From Valencia hispanica (taxonomy: Eukaryota; Chordata; Actinopteri; Cyprinodontiformes; Valenciidae): 64,000 nt of DNA. The stretch is taken from the NCBI GenBank assembly GCA_963556495.2, contig OY747703.1, positions 58,415,296-58,479,295 on the forward strand. Direction: 5' to 3'. Below, piece by piece: positions 25,401 through 38,267 of this stretch. Positions within the stretch are counted from its first letter, which is position 1. The number at the start of each line of letters is the position of its first letter. Under the pieces are notes generated by a model. It saw only the letters and a program-made list of their open reading frames with translations, was not told where the DNA came from and did no database searches. Position numbers and translations under genes: made by a program.

Positions 25401-28400
25401 TGATAACTAAAAGATCTGCCTCCCATTCTACTTTTAGAAATCCTAGGAACTACAAGTAAACTTGCAGTCTGAGAGCGAAGGGTTCTGTTAGGAACATATG
25501 GAACAATTAGATCTCTGATGTATGATGGAGCTTGATTATTAAGGGCTTTGTATGTAAGAAGAAGGATCTTAAATTCTATTGTGGATTTAACAGGGAGCCA
25601 ATGAAGGGAAGCTAAAACAGGAGAAATGTGATCTCTCTTTTTAATATTCATCAGAACTCTTGCTGCAGCATTTTGGATCAACTGAAGGCTTTTAATGACA
25701 TTTTGTGGACTTCCTGATAGTAAAGAATTACAGTAGTCCAGCCTTGAGGTAACAAATGCATGGACTAGTTTCTCAGCATCACTCCTGGACAGGATGTTTC
25801 TAATTTTAGCAATATTCCGGAGGTGAAAAGAAGGAAATCCTAGAAACCTGTTTAAAATGGGATTTAAATGTCAAGTCTTGGTCATGAATAACGCCGAGGT
25901 TCTTTACGTTATTACTGGGGGTCAATTTAATGCCATCCAGATCAAGTGATTGACTAATCAGTTTCTTTTTTAGAACTGCTGGTCCAAAGACAGCAACTTC
26001 TGTCTTGTCAGAATTTACATGAACAAACTGGAATCTGTGGGACAAATATGATTTAAACCAGCCTAGTGCTGTTCCTTTGATCCCTGCAACATGTTCAAGC
26101 CTTTCTAAGAGAATATTATGATCGACTGTGTCAAAAGCAGCACTGAGATCTAACAAAACCAGAACAGACACCAGTCCATTATCTGAGGCCATGAGAATAT
26201 CATTAGTAACCTTCACCAGTGCTGTTTCAGTGCTATGATGAGCTCTAAAACCTGACTGAAACTCTTCAAACAGCTCGTTACTGTTTAGATGCTCCCAGAC
26301 TTGATTAGCAACTATTTTCTCAAGTATTTTAGATAAGAAAGGAAGGTTAGATATAAGTCTGTAATTAACCAAGTCATCTTGATTGAGGGAAGGTTTCTTA
26401 AGTAATGGTTTAATTACAGCTATTTTAAATTCCTGTGGTACGTATCCGTTTACTAAGGATAGATTCATCATATCCAAAATGGGCCCAGGAACCAAAGGGA
26501 ACACTTCCTTAAAGCTACATTGTGTATTTTTTTGAGTTAATTATTAGCTAAAACCCCTTTGTTCTTTCAAAAATATGTGTTTATTCATGTGTAATTACTT
26601 CCACCTACTAATGAAAGTATTCTCTTTAGTGTAGAATCTGCTATTCAGAATACATACGAGCGAGTCGCACGAATGGCTGAATCCATGTTGAGCCTCCATC
26701 TTTGAAATACATTCGCCAACGAGGGACATTCCTGGAAATTCTAGCTCCGCCTTTCCCGCTTTGGCTACACTCAGTTGGACCGTGACGAATGCCAGAGGGA
26801 GATTGTCTACTCGCGACGCGGCAGACGTCTGACTATATAACTAAATGCAATGTAGTTTTCTAAAGTAACCTCATCACTGGAAGGAACAATGGACGAAGTC
26901 GTAGTACTGGAAGCCATTTTAACCTTGGCATGAAACGGCCACCGTAGGAGTTAAAACGTGCTCGGAATGGGGGGCTAGAACGTAATATTCAGTTGGTTGT
27001 TTCACCACGAGATGGGAGAAGTTCTTACACAATGTAGCTTTAAATAATTTGGTTGGGATTGGGTCCAACATACAAGTTGAAGGTTTAGATGAGGCTAATA
27101 TTTTTGATATTTTGAAAAGCACTCAGATCTCCCCCATCCCCATATTCTTATCTAATTCTAACTTTCGGTATTGTTCTGATAAAATATCTGTTAATGAGAA
27201 ACATAAGTGTGCTCTTCCAGCAGAGAAGGGAGATTCGGGGCCGCTGTGGGAGGCGAGCCGCTTGTGAGCTCTCTGACACGGGAGAGGAGTGGAGGTTAGC
27301 CCCGCTGGTCGGTGGGTGGATACGTGCTTCATGTCAGATCAACCCCAACATTTTATCAGTTGTTGCTGGTCCCATTGCGAACATTTCCTGAATATTTCAT
27401 TCCAATCCGTTTATAACTTTTTGAGTTAGGTTGCTAACAGACAGACAGGCACAAAAACATTACCTCCAGGCAGAGGTAATAAAGAAATCTTGTGTGTCCC
27501 ATCTTTCTGTGTAAATATCTCACGTTACAACATGAAAATGTGCGGCTTATATTTAGGTGCGCCCTATATATGTACAAAATGTTTTGTCTTTTAAAATTTT
27601 GTTGGTACGGCTGATATTCCGGTGCGCTCAATAGTCAGAAAATTACGGTAATCCCATGAGAAGCATTATCTAAGACCTGGATACCGTACTCAATGCATCT
27701 CGCTAATCGGGAACTGACAGGGCGTTGAATAGTTACTGAGGCTTTGGAGGGCGTCGTTCCAAAGAGCCCAGTGTCATGCCAACCACCAGTGCATGCTGTG
27801 GGATTTCCTCCCACTGAAGGGATAGCTGGTACGTGAGGAAATGGCTCGTTCAGAGAGTCTATCAGACTTCTGATCACTTCAACCGGAGAAATGTTCCGAG
27901 ATTTCAAAACTTTTCCTGAAGTGGCACCTAATTCTTGTCTCTGTGGCAGCGGAGCACGCGTTCAACCTCTAGAATGACATCTAAACCCCCATGAGAAGTT
28001 ATCTGTACCAAAAGTACAGTACAAAAAGTTGTAAAAGTCTGCATTTGGGAATTAATAAATCAGTGAAAATTTTAAATGAGTCGCTGATTAGTCAGTGATT
28101 TTAATCCAGCCCTTCTCTCTGCAGCAGCTCCGTCTGTTCTGAATTTATTAAATTGCCAACATTATCACAGACTCCCAGAAATTACAATGACTCTTCAAAT
28201 GTAAAATTTCTTCTTCTCTTTTATCTTTTCCCTTCAGGGGTCGCCACAGTGAATCACCTGTTTCCATTTAGTCCTGTCCTCTGCATCCTCTGCCCTCACA
28301 CCAACAAACTTCATGTCCCCTTTCATCCATAAATCTCATTTTTGGTCTACCTCTCTGCCTCCTCCTGGTGGCTCCAACCTCAGCACCCTTCTACCGATAT

Positions 28401-31400
28401 ATTCGTTGTCTCTCCTCTGTCCAAATTATCTCCTAAACATCTAACATGAGCTGTCCCTCAGATGTACTCATTCCTGATCCTATCCATCCTCATCAATCCC
28501 AAAGAGAATCTCAACATCTTGAGTTCTGCAACCTCCAGAAGGGACTTAATGCCGATCCCTGATGTAGTGCCACTTTACCTTGAACTCCTCTGTCACTCCT
28601 ACAGCACACCTCACTGCCGTCTCACAGCTCCTATCCATGTCCTGCTCCACTCTAACATACTTCTCTGCCACTCCAGACCGCCTCATGCAATATCACAGCT
28701 CTTCTCTCGGCACACTGTCATACACTTTCTCCAAATACAAAAAGACACAATTTTGCTCCCTCTGACCTTCTCTGTACTTCTCCATCAGCATCCTCAAAGC
28801 AAAAATTGCATCAATAGTACTCTTTCTTAGCATGAAACCATACTGCTGCTCACAAATGCTCACTTCTGACCTAAGCCTAGCTTACACCATTCTTTACCAC
28901 AGCTTCATTGTCAGTTTTATTCTCCTGTAGTTGCGACAATTTTGTACATCTCCTTTGTTCTTAAAAATCGGCGCTAGAACACTTTTCCTCCATTCCTGAG
29001 GCATCTTCTCAATCTACAAGATCTTGTTAAAGAACCTAGTTCAGAAACTTGAATCAGAAATTTAAACTGTAAACTACATCAGATTAGGTCACCCCCCTAA
29101 TGAGAAAGCCTTTTATGACGATCATTTTTTTATTGAATAACAAATGAAGAAAGAAGAGAAATAGCTTCACTTAGAATTATTTGTGTTTTAAGTAGTGATG
29201 TTTAAATCAATCTTTGACCTTCATGTGGTGAGTCTGATATCTGTCACTCACATTAGGCCACGCCCCCTTTGTATAACAGCTCTGCTTCCCTCCAAAGCAG
29301 ACCAGTGTTGTTCTACTTTGATGCCAGATTCAGTCTTACTTTTATAAAGTTAATCACACAACAAAGACCTTTAGATATTGTGTTTGTAAAGCAAAGCCAC
29401 CAGGGTCTCCACATGGTATGCCTGACATAACGAGACATCACGTGAACAACTATATTCAGTATATTTAAGTCAGAACTAACTAAAGAGACACAGAAACTAC
29501 TATGAGACATTATATACTAGACACAAAGAGTCTGAATATGGAACATCCTGACAAAAACTGTCAGGAGAATTTTATACCCAATAATAAAGTCTTCAGTGTC
29601 TGATAACTCGAAATCAGCTGAAATGAAGACGGTTAGCTTGTAAGGTTGGCAAAACAAAGGTGAACCATACATCAGTCAGCTGCAGCCATGGGGAAATGTC
29701 TCTGAAAGGCTTCTAGATTCCTAAAACAGCTTCACTTCCTTCACAAAGACAAATCAAAGACTACATTCCCAACAGAAGTGATGTCATATTGTTTTACACT
29801 TCCACATGTCACAGCTGAACTGGAATTACTTCACAGGATACGTTTCAGCAGCATGACATCCCAGCAAAAACAGAGCACTCACCTGTCTCCACGTGTTTCC
29901 TGCATCAGAGGTGATGAACACGCTGACATTGCTGGTGGTCAGCTCTGAACCGATGGAGCCTGCGGAGGAAATTCACACAAGACAAAGCGCATTTGATGAT
30001 GGGAGCAGCATGATGTGTAGGCAGGAAATAAAGCCTGTTTCAGATCGGATCTAACTTTCATTCCAGCCAGCGGTGGTCCACTTCGCAGCTGCAGACTGCG
30101 CCAGTAATTACGCAGATCTCCGCCGAACTGTGACATTTGCACAGGCTCCCAAATTAACCACTAAATCCTGATTACTATATTCATCTTTCAGCACTTCGGA
30201 CCACAGTAAGAAAAGCTTTCCTAATCCAGTGCAAAAGGCTGTAATTGCTTTAATTTAGTCTGTAATTGGTGCCAGGTGGCAGATTTTCAGCCGTGATTGT
30301 TCCCCAGGAATTAACTCTCCAAGAGCAACAATCACAACAGCACACAGCAGGCTGAAAGTCAGAATTCTGATCAAATTTCTGTCTCTACATCTATGAAAAG
30401 TGAATGGTTGAATCTTGGATTATGTGCGATATCCATGTCTCATTTTGCAGCACAATGAGGGTAATGACAATTCCAGTAGCACTTGATTTCCAGTTTACAG
30501 TGAACAGATCGCCGTTCTATGACTCAGATTTCCTCTCCTTCATGTGGTATAGACCATCTGCAGACTTTATCAATTGTAATGTGATAATGATGACTGAAAA
30601 TGTTTTAAAATTAGATCCCAGGATGGAGAGGAACAAGTTATCTTACGGTTATTTTCCTCCTTCATGGCCACAGCTGGAATAATGACGGATCCAACCAAAT
30701 GGGTCGATTGTTGCACTGAGAGCTGTTTAATTCTCTGCTTCACGCTTGGAGTGCGAGCTCGGCCTTCTGCAGACACCTGAGGGGTGTGCTGATGAGTTAT
30801 TGACAGTGTCGGTCCATATGGGAATAAATATCGCTGAGGTGTGAATCCACCTGGAAGGCAGCTGAAGTCATATTTCTCAATTTTTCTGTTCTTTGCTTCA
30901 AGATAAGGCCAGTCTTTGTTCTCTATGGTTTATAGCTTTGTGTTACTGACTCCTGTTCACTGGCAACAAGAGGAGCAGATAAAGGATAGTGAAATGGCAA
31001 ACAGCTGAAGGGTACTGAAGGTAGAAGTACAGAGGCATTTGGTGTGTTGCAACCACAAACCTGAACGCATTTATACAGACCAAGTAATGTTAAACGTGCT
31101 GATAACCCTAAAGTAAATCCACTGCAACTAATTTGACATAAGTCACCTAATTAGTAAATAGCAGTAATTTAAGCCAGGTATGAATTATGTGAAGCTCTCA
31201 GAGGTTCTTTAGAGAACATTAGAGAACAAGCAGCATCATGAAGACCGAGGAACCCAGCAGAAAGGTCAGGGAGAACCTTGTGGAGGAGTTTAATGCAGGG
31301 TTACGTTCTACAACATCTCCCAGAACTCTGTTCAATCCATCATCTGGACATGGAGACATGGACCTTCACTGGTCTGACAGGAGAGCATTAAACTGAGAAG

Positions 31401-34400
31401 CAGCCAAGAGGAGCATGGTGACTCTGGAGGAGCGGCAGAGCTCAGGTGGGCGAGCCAATGACAAAAAGTCATGCGCTCCACAAACCTGGCCTTCACGGAA
31501 GAGGACAAGCCAAAAGAAGTCCTACAGTTTGCCACAAGACATGTTGAAGACACCCGCTAAGCCCCGCCCTCCTTAGTTACTTGCTAACTCTGACCAGCCA
31601 TCACAGCTAACTGCATGTTCACAATGAGACAGTGATGTCAGTGCCAAACCAATTCCTGAAGAGGCTCTTGACAACCTTTGGAGCCAACAACAGTTAATAT
31701 CTTCGTGGAGCCTTCAGAAAGGTCACCATTATGCCATGGAGGGTTTTGTACAAAATTTCAAAATAGAAGGAAGTAAACTGAAATTAGAGATCTTTAGATC
31801 TCAAAGCAAGAGGGACAAGCCTCATCTGGCAACAATCCCGTTTGACAATGGAAACATCATGACAGACCAGCATTGTTCCATATACAACAGGGTAATGTCT
31901 TAAACTCAGCTACCATCAGATAACATAAAAGCCTGATAGGTGACTAGCTTAAGAAAGTTCATAACCGCTAGGCTTTATTGTAACTGATGTTAACTTGTAT
32001 GACCCGATTGCTAAGATTATACAGGACCATAGTCTTACCAAGAATGCCTACAAATATCCATTCTTGTTTATAGTTGTAATTTTGAGTTGGCTGCCTCACA
32101 GTTTTATCCAACGGGGACATTTGTCCATGTTCGTTTTGGGAAATGGGATAAAATAAACTCCATTAATAATACTCTCAGGATAACCTGCATCATTTTTACA
32201 AGTGCCCCGGCCATGTTGTTTAACCATTTTTGTGCCATATAACACAAATAAAGCCCAGAAAATCCATGGCGTGAGACGACAAGAATGTCCAAGTCCAGAA
32301 CACAATTCAATGATTTACCCATTTCATTCTACAAAAATATTCTTTATTTTCTTCACGTTAGAAAACTCTTGCATGTTTAGTTTTCTGCTGAGCATAATAA
32401 AAGAAAATAAATGTGACTGGAAAACTATTTTTATGGCCATTACAAAACCTCCAACTGGAATTTAGCCGGCATGGTAAAACGTTTCCGATGTAGCTCAAAC
32501 TGGAATTCATCCGTTCAAAGATGAATGTGTTATAGACGCACAAAGGTGACAAACTCAAAAAGACTCGTAGCTGTCGACGTAATTACAGATCAGGAGAATC
32601 AATGAAGAGAAACTCTGACTGAGGAGAGTTTTCATTTACATGTAGGTCAATGTCTCCCACTTTAAGCACAATACTTTAATTCACCCACATTCAACAAAAG
32701 AAAAAGATCATAGATGCAGAAACAAGACGAAAGTCATTTATTAGATGCTGCAAACAATTTAGGCTGCAAACCCTGTTTAATAATAACTAAACACTGTCAT
32801 TAAATGAACACCGTGGTTGTTGAATAATCACTCTAAAGGTTTAAAATCAGAGAAACCAGAAAGCCGACAGACCTTGAGCGCTGAGGAGGAGCAGACTTCC
32901 TCCCACCCACCTGAGGCGACAATGATCCCCAGCGCCGACTCCCTGCTGGCGATGTTTCCAGATGTGTAGGGATTGGCAGACACGTGAAGATGGAGATGTA
33001 ATGAGCAGTACGGCTGCAGAGGGAGGAATCAAAATCTCAATTAGCCAAACCTTCGGGCCGAGCCGCCGGGATCACAGAGACACGGACGAACGCCTCGGCT
33101 GTTGCATCGACTCGGATCCGCAACCCTCCCAAGTCATAAGCTTCATCACAAACACAGCCTCCCCATTGGCCGGCCTCACCATTAATTTTGATTGGGTTAA
33201 CCTTTACCGACACAATTCTCATTACGAGGCAGCGAAATGCCAGTGGAGGAGGCCATGTTGTGACGGGCTGTTTGGAGGTTTATTAAAACTCTGACATTTG
33301 CTGACAAATGACTGGATAATATGAGAAGGAGAAAAATGCCACAGAGTATCTAATTGGTTTGGGGTTTTTTTGTATTTTAAAAAAGTGATTATTTCTGGTC
33401 TCACGCTCAGGTTGGGATGCGATGTAGGGGAACGTTCCGGATGAGTTAAATTGTTTACTTGGACTGTTGAACTTTAGCGTCTGAGGGAAATCTCAGGTGA
33501 ACCATGAGTTGCCTCAACTTTCCAAGCTCTCAGAGAGACGGACAGATGAAGAAGAGGAGCGTGCTTCACCATCTGACACCTCTTCTTCTTCTTCCAGTTG
33601 CTTAAATGGGAGGTCAGCTTATCGGACTGAATCAGAACGGCTGACCTTTCAGCTCAGCTGCCTCGGAGCACTCAGCTTTGACGGCTGCTGCTCTCTCTGA
33701 GCTCGGCCTCTCGTTGCTGCTGGGAACAGTCGGCTCCTGTCTCTCAGATGGACGCCCACACACGAATAAAACGAAAAGAAACACACAAAAAAAACAAAGA
33801 CTCACCAGCACGCAGTGAAGACTATTTCCTCTCAGGTCTCTGCTTGGGGCCTGCAGCAACCCCCAGTCTCTGCCTCGGTTGTAAGTGATGTATGTCTTTA
33901 CTTGGTTATCCGTCTTTTTGTTGGCGAGGAACATCCCTTTTATTCCTGCGACCTGGGAAATTACACAGAAAACAGGTTGGAGAGAAACAGGCAGATCGCC
34001 GTTGTTCACAGAATATCCTGGACTTCATGCAGCTGGAACCAGATGTTTACATACACCTTACTAACCGACACATTCTGTAATACACTTCTTGTTTAGGTCT
34101 GTTAGGATTATTTCTATTTGCTATTTATGCCTTAAAACTATTTATAAAAGCCTCCAAACACTCCAAACATGAAGAAAAAACTTTTTTTTTGCAAATTTTT
34201 GCTGTCAGAAATTTGCTTCTACAATTCTTTCAAAAGACTGCCTTATTGTTGCGTCACAATAAGCAAAGTTTGCATTCAGCCGCCCCTCACCTGTCAAACT
34301 CCGCCCAACAAGTCCAATTCCATGCCATGCCATTCTCACCTGTGGTAAACCCACAGCCTAGTAACAAGATGGGTGGGCGTGGTCTGCAACAGCTAATTTG

Positions 34401-37400
34401 CATAGAAGTGACAGAGGCCAGTAAACAGCTCATTCTGAAAGGGGGTGAAATAGTCAAGAATTGAGCTGCTGAGATCGCTTCAAGTGAGAGGGATTTATTG
34501 CAAAGAACTTTATTAACATGTTTTGTACAGACCATAGCCCTGTTTTTAAGAGGCATAATACAGTATTTCTTCTTTAAATGCAATGTGCATTTCCTTATTA
34601 TCTGCAAAATAATAAACTACACAAGATTTTATTGAAACAACAGAGCTAGATTTCTGTTGAAATCAATGGGTTGATAGACGTTTGTTGTTTTATGTAATAG
34701 AATTAATACAATATTTGATAACTCATTTGAATTGAGGAAGAATTTTTTTCATCTATCAAAATGTTGCCTTAAAAAAAATCCGCATCAACTTCCTTTGCTT
34801 CTAATGCAGATTTTCTCCTTTCTAGAGTTATGTTTGGGGGCTGCACAAAATCCTTCAGAGGGCCACAAAAGGCCTTGAGCCGCAGTTAGAACACCCCTGA
34901 TCTAAATGAAGCTAGAAAAACACTCATAGAGCACAGACCTCCACCAAGGCAGCTCAGCCCCCCCCGGATTCTGTCTTCCAGAGATGAACGTGTGCATCAA
35001 GCCCAGAATAAAAGCTAAAGACTTTGCAAGCATGCTGTCTGGAGAGATGCTGGTATTAGTAGGTTATTAGTCATTATTCACAGTGAAATGAGTCTTGTAT
35101 AAATATGGAGTGAAAGGCCATGTAGAGATGAGGAAGCCATTACTCTATAAACAGCATAATGAGCTAAAGTAGACTTTTAAAAGGTGCACAGGCACAAAAA
35201 GCTTAACTTTTGGAGACATGTCCTCCAGTCAACTAAAATGAAAGTGCTTGGCTGTAATCGTTACATTTAGGTGGAGCCATCTTGTTGTGACTGTGTTTTG
35301 TTGCTGGATGGACTGATGAATCGATCTTATCATCAGGAGATAAGAATGTGTGAGCTGAGCTGAGAAGCTGTGGGAGACTTCAAATCTGACCCAGTCCTAC
35401 CAGTTCTGTCAGGAGGAATGGGCCAAAATATGAACTATTGTGGAAAGCTTTTGATTCAAGTCCTTAGGGTTAAAAGCAATTCTACCAACTAATACAGAAG
35501 TGTATGTGAAATAGTGAATCTGAAGAATTTTAACTAATTGTCTGGAAATTCTCTTATTATTCTGGGATTTAGCAAATCGAAATAATCCTAATTGACCAAA
35601 AACAAGAAAATCTCAGTCAGATGACTTTTTGGATGTAAATATCTAGTTCCGGCTGTATTGTATGGAGCAGACAAATGGAGCAGACAAACAGAACTCAGTG
35701 CAAAGCTAACCGGACGCCTCGGCTTGATTGCAGCACACACACAGACCTGCTCTGTATTCCTAACAGAACCAAACACAGAGACAAACACTGAGTGGGAAAT
35801 GATTGACCGTCTGGAGACTTGTGAGTAATCAATGTGTGCTTTAAACGAATCTGACGGCCTGCCGGAGGCCCGCGGGGCGCCGCAGCCGGCCTCAGCCGAG
35901 CCGCTGATGGTTGCATCAGCCCATGAAACTTCACTTGGGTAATTGGCAGATACTTCAGTCTCCCTCCGAGCGGAGATTTAGCATAAGTTGCATCCTGGGT
36001 GGCGACCCCAATCAAGACGGTGGGTTTGATTCTATCAGCACGGCCGCAAGAGGACATGAGCTGCATCGTCGTCGGGTTAATTATCAGATCCACAGATAAC
36101 GTTTCATATAATGGCAGGTGGTCAAATGATTTTAAAAATAATCATACAGATTAGCTAGTTTCATTAAATATTAGCTACTTTTTAATCAAAGGAAGAGATA
36201 ATCTTGGCTTCAGGAAAACCAATATTCTAGGAAGAATTCCCTTTTACTGTTGATGTGAACACTTTGAAGCAGCTTCAGAAGAAATTCCAGTTCTGACATT
36301 ATAAAGATGGTTTATTTCATCCTCTCTGCCTTTAAGCTCTGATATATTGATCAAAGTCCTAATAAAGCTACAGGCCAGTTGCTTTTAACGTTAAATCCAA
36401 AGAAAGTTCCTGAAATGAAAACCAAACTCCAGCTGAGCCGTTCGTTGATGTTCGTTTACCTCATAGAGGTCCACCATAACGTTGCCCTCGAGGCCCATGC
36501 TGCTGACCACGTTCTCCAGAGCCAGAGTGTAGAAGACCCCCGACGTGTCCGAAACGTACAGGTTGTAGGTTTCGTTCTGGTTCCACTCCTGAACGGCAGC
36601 CACCACTCGGTTTTCATCTGTGCTGATCACATGCAGCTCCTAGGAGAAGGGTCAGGAGAATCATTTTATTTTTTATTGTCATATATATAGTAACCTGTAG
36701 GTATAAATGTGTGTGGTGAACATTTCAGTTGAGCCTTGACAATAATGCAGCTTCTCTAGAGTGGAGGTCTACAGGAGGTCCATCCTCTCTCCATGTTCAG
36801 ATGATGCACTGAACAGAGCTCTGGGAGATGTTCATGTTGTATAACCCAACCCTGGTTTAAACTGGACCAGAACCTCCTCAACGATGGATGGATGGATGGA
36901 TGGATGGATGGATGGATGGATGGATGGCTTTTACTTTGATCTCGGTGATGCTGATGAGACTTTTACCTTTCATCTGAGCGCCCCTCAGCTTGCTTAAATT
37001 TACTCCTTCAATCAAACTCATGATTTATTCTGTTCCAATTATAAGTATAAAGACTTTTATGTGATCCTTATTATTCCGGTGCTCCTGCTGGGATTAATCA
37101 CAGTCATCTGAACGGTTCTGTCGTCTGTGTTTTAACTAAGAGGATGCAGCAATCATTACCACTCGCTAAGAGTTATTGGACAGAAACTGTTCCGCTGACT
37201 TTGTGCTGTTTGGCAGTGAGCTTCATCTACCTCTGACTGTGCCAATAATACCTTGCAGCCAGCCTGCAGCAACCCGGGCGCACTGCTCCTGATTGTATAA
37301 AACATGTTTAATTGTCAGTAGGGACGCGATAAGCGAGGTCACGCACACACAATGCAGAGCCGAATAACAACTCTGGAAATGCTGTGAGGGATACTTTTGG

Positions 37401-38231
37401 CCTTGATTTGCCCGGAAATACCAAAGAGACCATCACAGGGAGCCAGAGATGAATTGGATCCCAAAAACAGCCGGAAGCTAATTCTTTAAATCTATAAACT
37501 TCCAAAAACTGCTGCAGATTTTTGTCAACAACATCTTATTTTTGCCAACAACTTTTAAGGATTGCTTAATTGCTTTTTAATGGTCAAAGTCTCAGGAGCA
37601 TCTGATCATGTGTGTGATGGCTGCATTTAAAGCCTGCAAATTAGCTCAGATCAACCACTATTTAAGTTTCCCCTTTGTCTCAGTTAGGAAAGTCAGTTTG
37701 TTTGAGTTAGTGTTGTTTTTGAGTTTTGTTACTTTGACCTCTTTTATGGGCCCAAGAACTTGATTTTTGTCAAAGTTTATTTTTGGGGGGGTTGAATCAA
37801 AAACCCTTTTGTGGACTTTAACCTGTTCCTGACTGTCCTTTACTGCTCCGTCTATCACAATGTGTTTTATCGGAGCTGTAATGAAGCGCTGTGCTTTGTT
37901 ACCTTGGGCAGGGTGTACTTAGGCAACTTCATCGGGGTAAAGACGTCTCGCTTTGCAGAGACGTAGTAGACCGGCCTCCCTGCAGTGGACACCTTCAGGC
38001 AGAAACATGACAAACAACACGGTATTACACCAAACAACAGAACATAACTAAATATGCCCCACAACCACACACTGCTCTCACTGAGCGAGCCGGACCATTA
38101 CGTACCTGGACAAACACGTACTCATCCTGCACCACCAGGGAATTGGGGTCAATGTATCCAGGGAATGGTTTACCCTTGTTGGCGTCTGTGCAGTTTTGCA
38201 GCTTGCAGGTGACATACAGCGCCTCTGCTCC

Positions 38232-38267
<36 letters not shown>

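Larger units (their letters stand above)
24866..27649 (+). mobile_element. pogo-like non-autonomous element, copy 2, split by nested insertions
   Basis: The left part (about 24866-25130) aligns with copy 1 from GCTTTGGACCC through CTAACGGCCTCCGGGGGCAC and CACTACCGGTAGTT. The right part (about 27481-27649) aligns with the copy 1 end (TTCTGTG.AAATATCTCA, GCGGCTTATATT, TTCCGGTGCG). About 2.3 kb of other elements lie between. No HTH ORF survives in the left part. Confidence 0.7.

Noticed and set aside
27635..27907. Minus 90-codon frame with mixed composition
   Set aside because: No domain or splice partners recognised; kept only as a region note.
36883..36927. GATG tract as a Rex3 tail
   Set aside because: No Rex3 3' sequence recognised next to it, so treated as a plain microsatellite.
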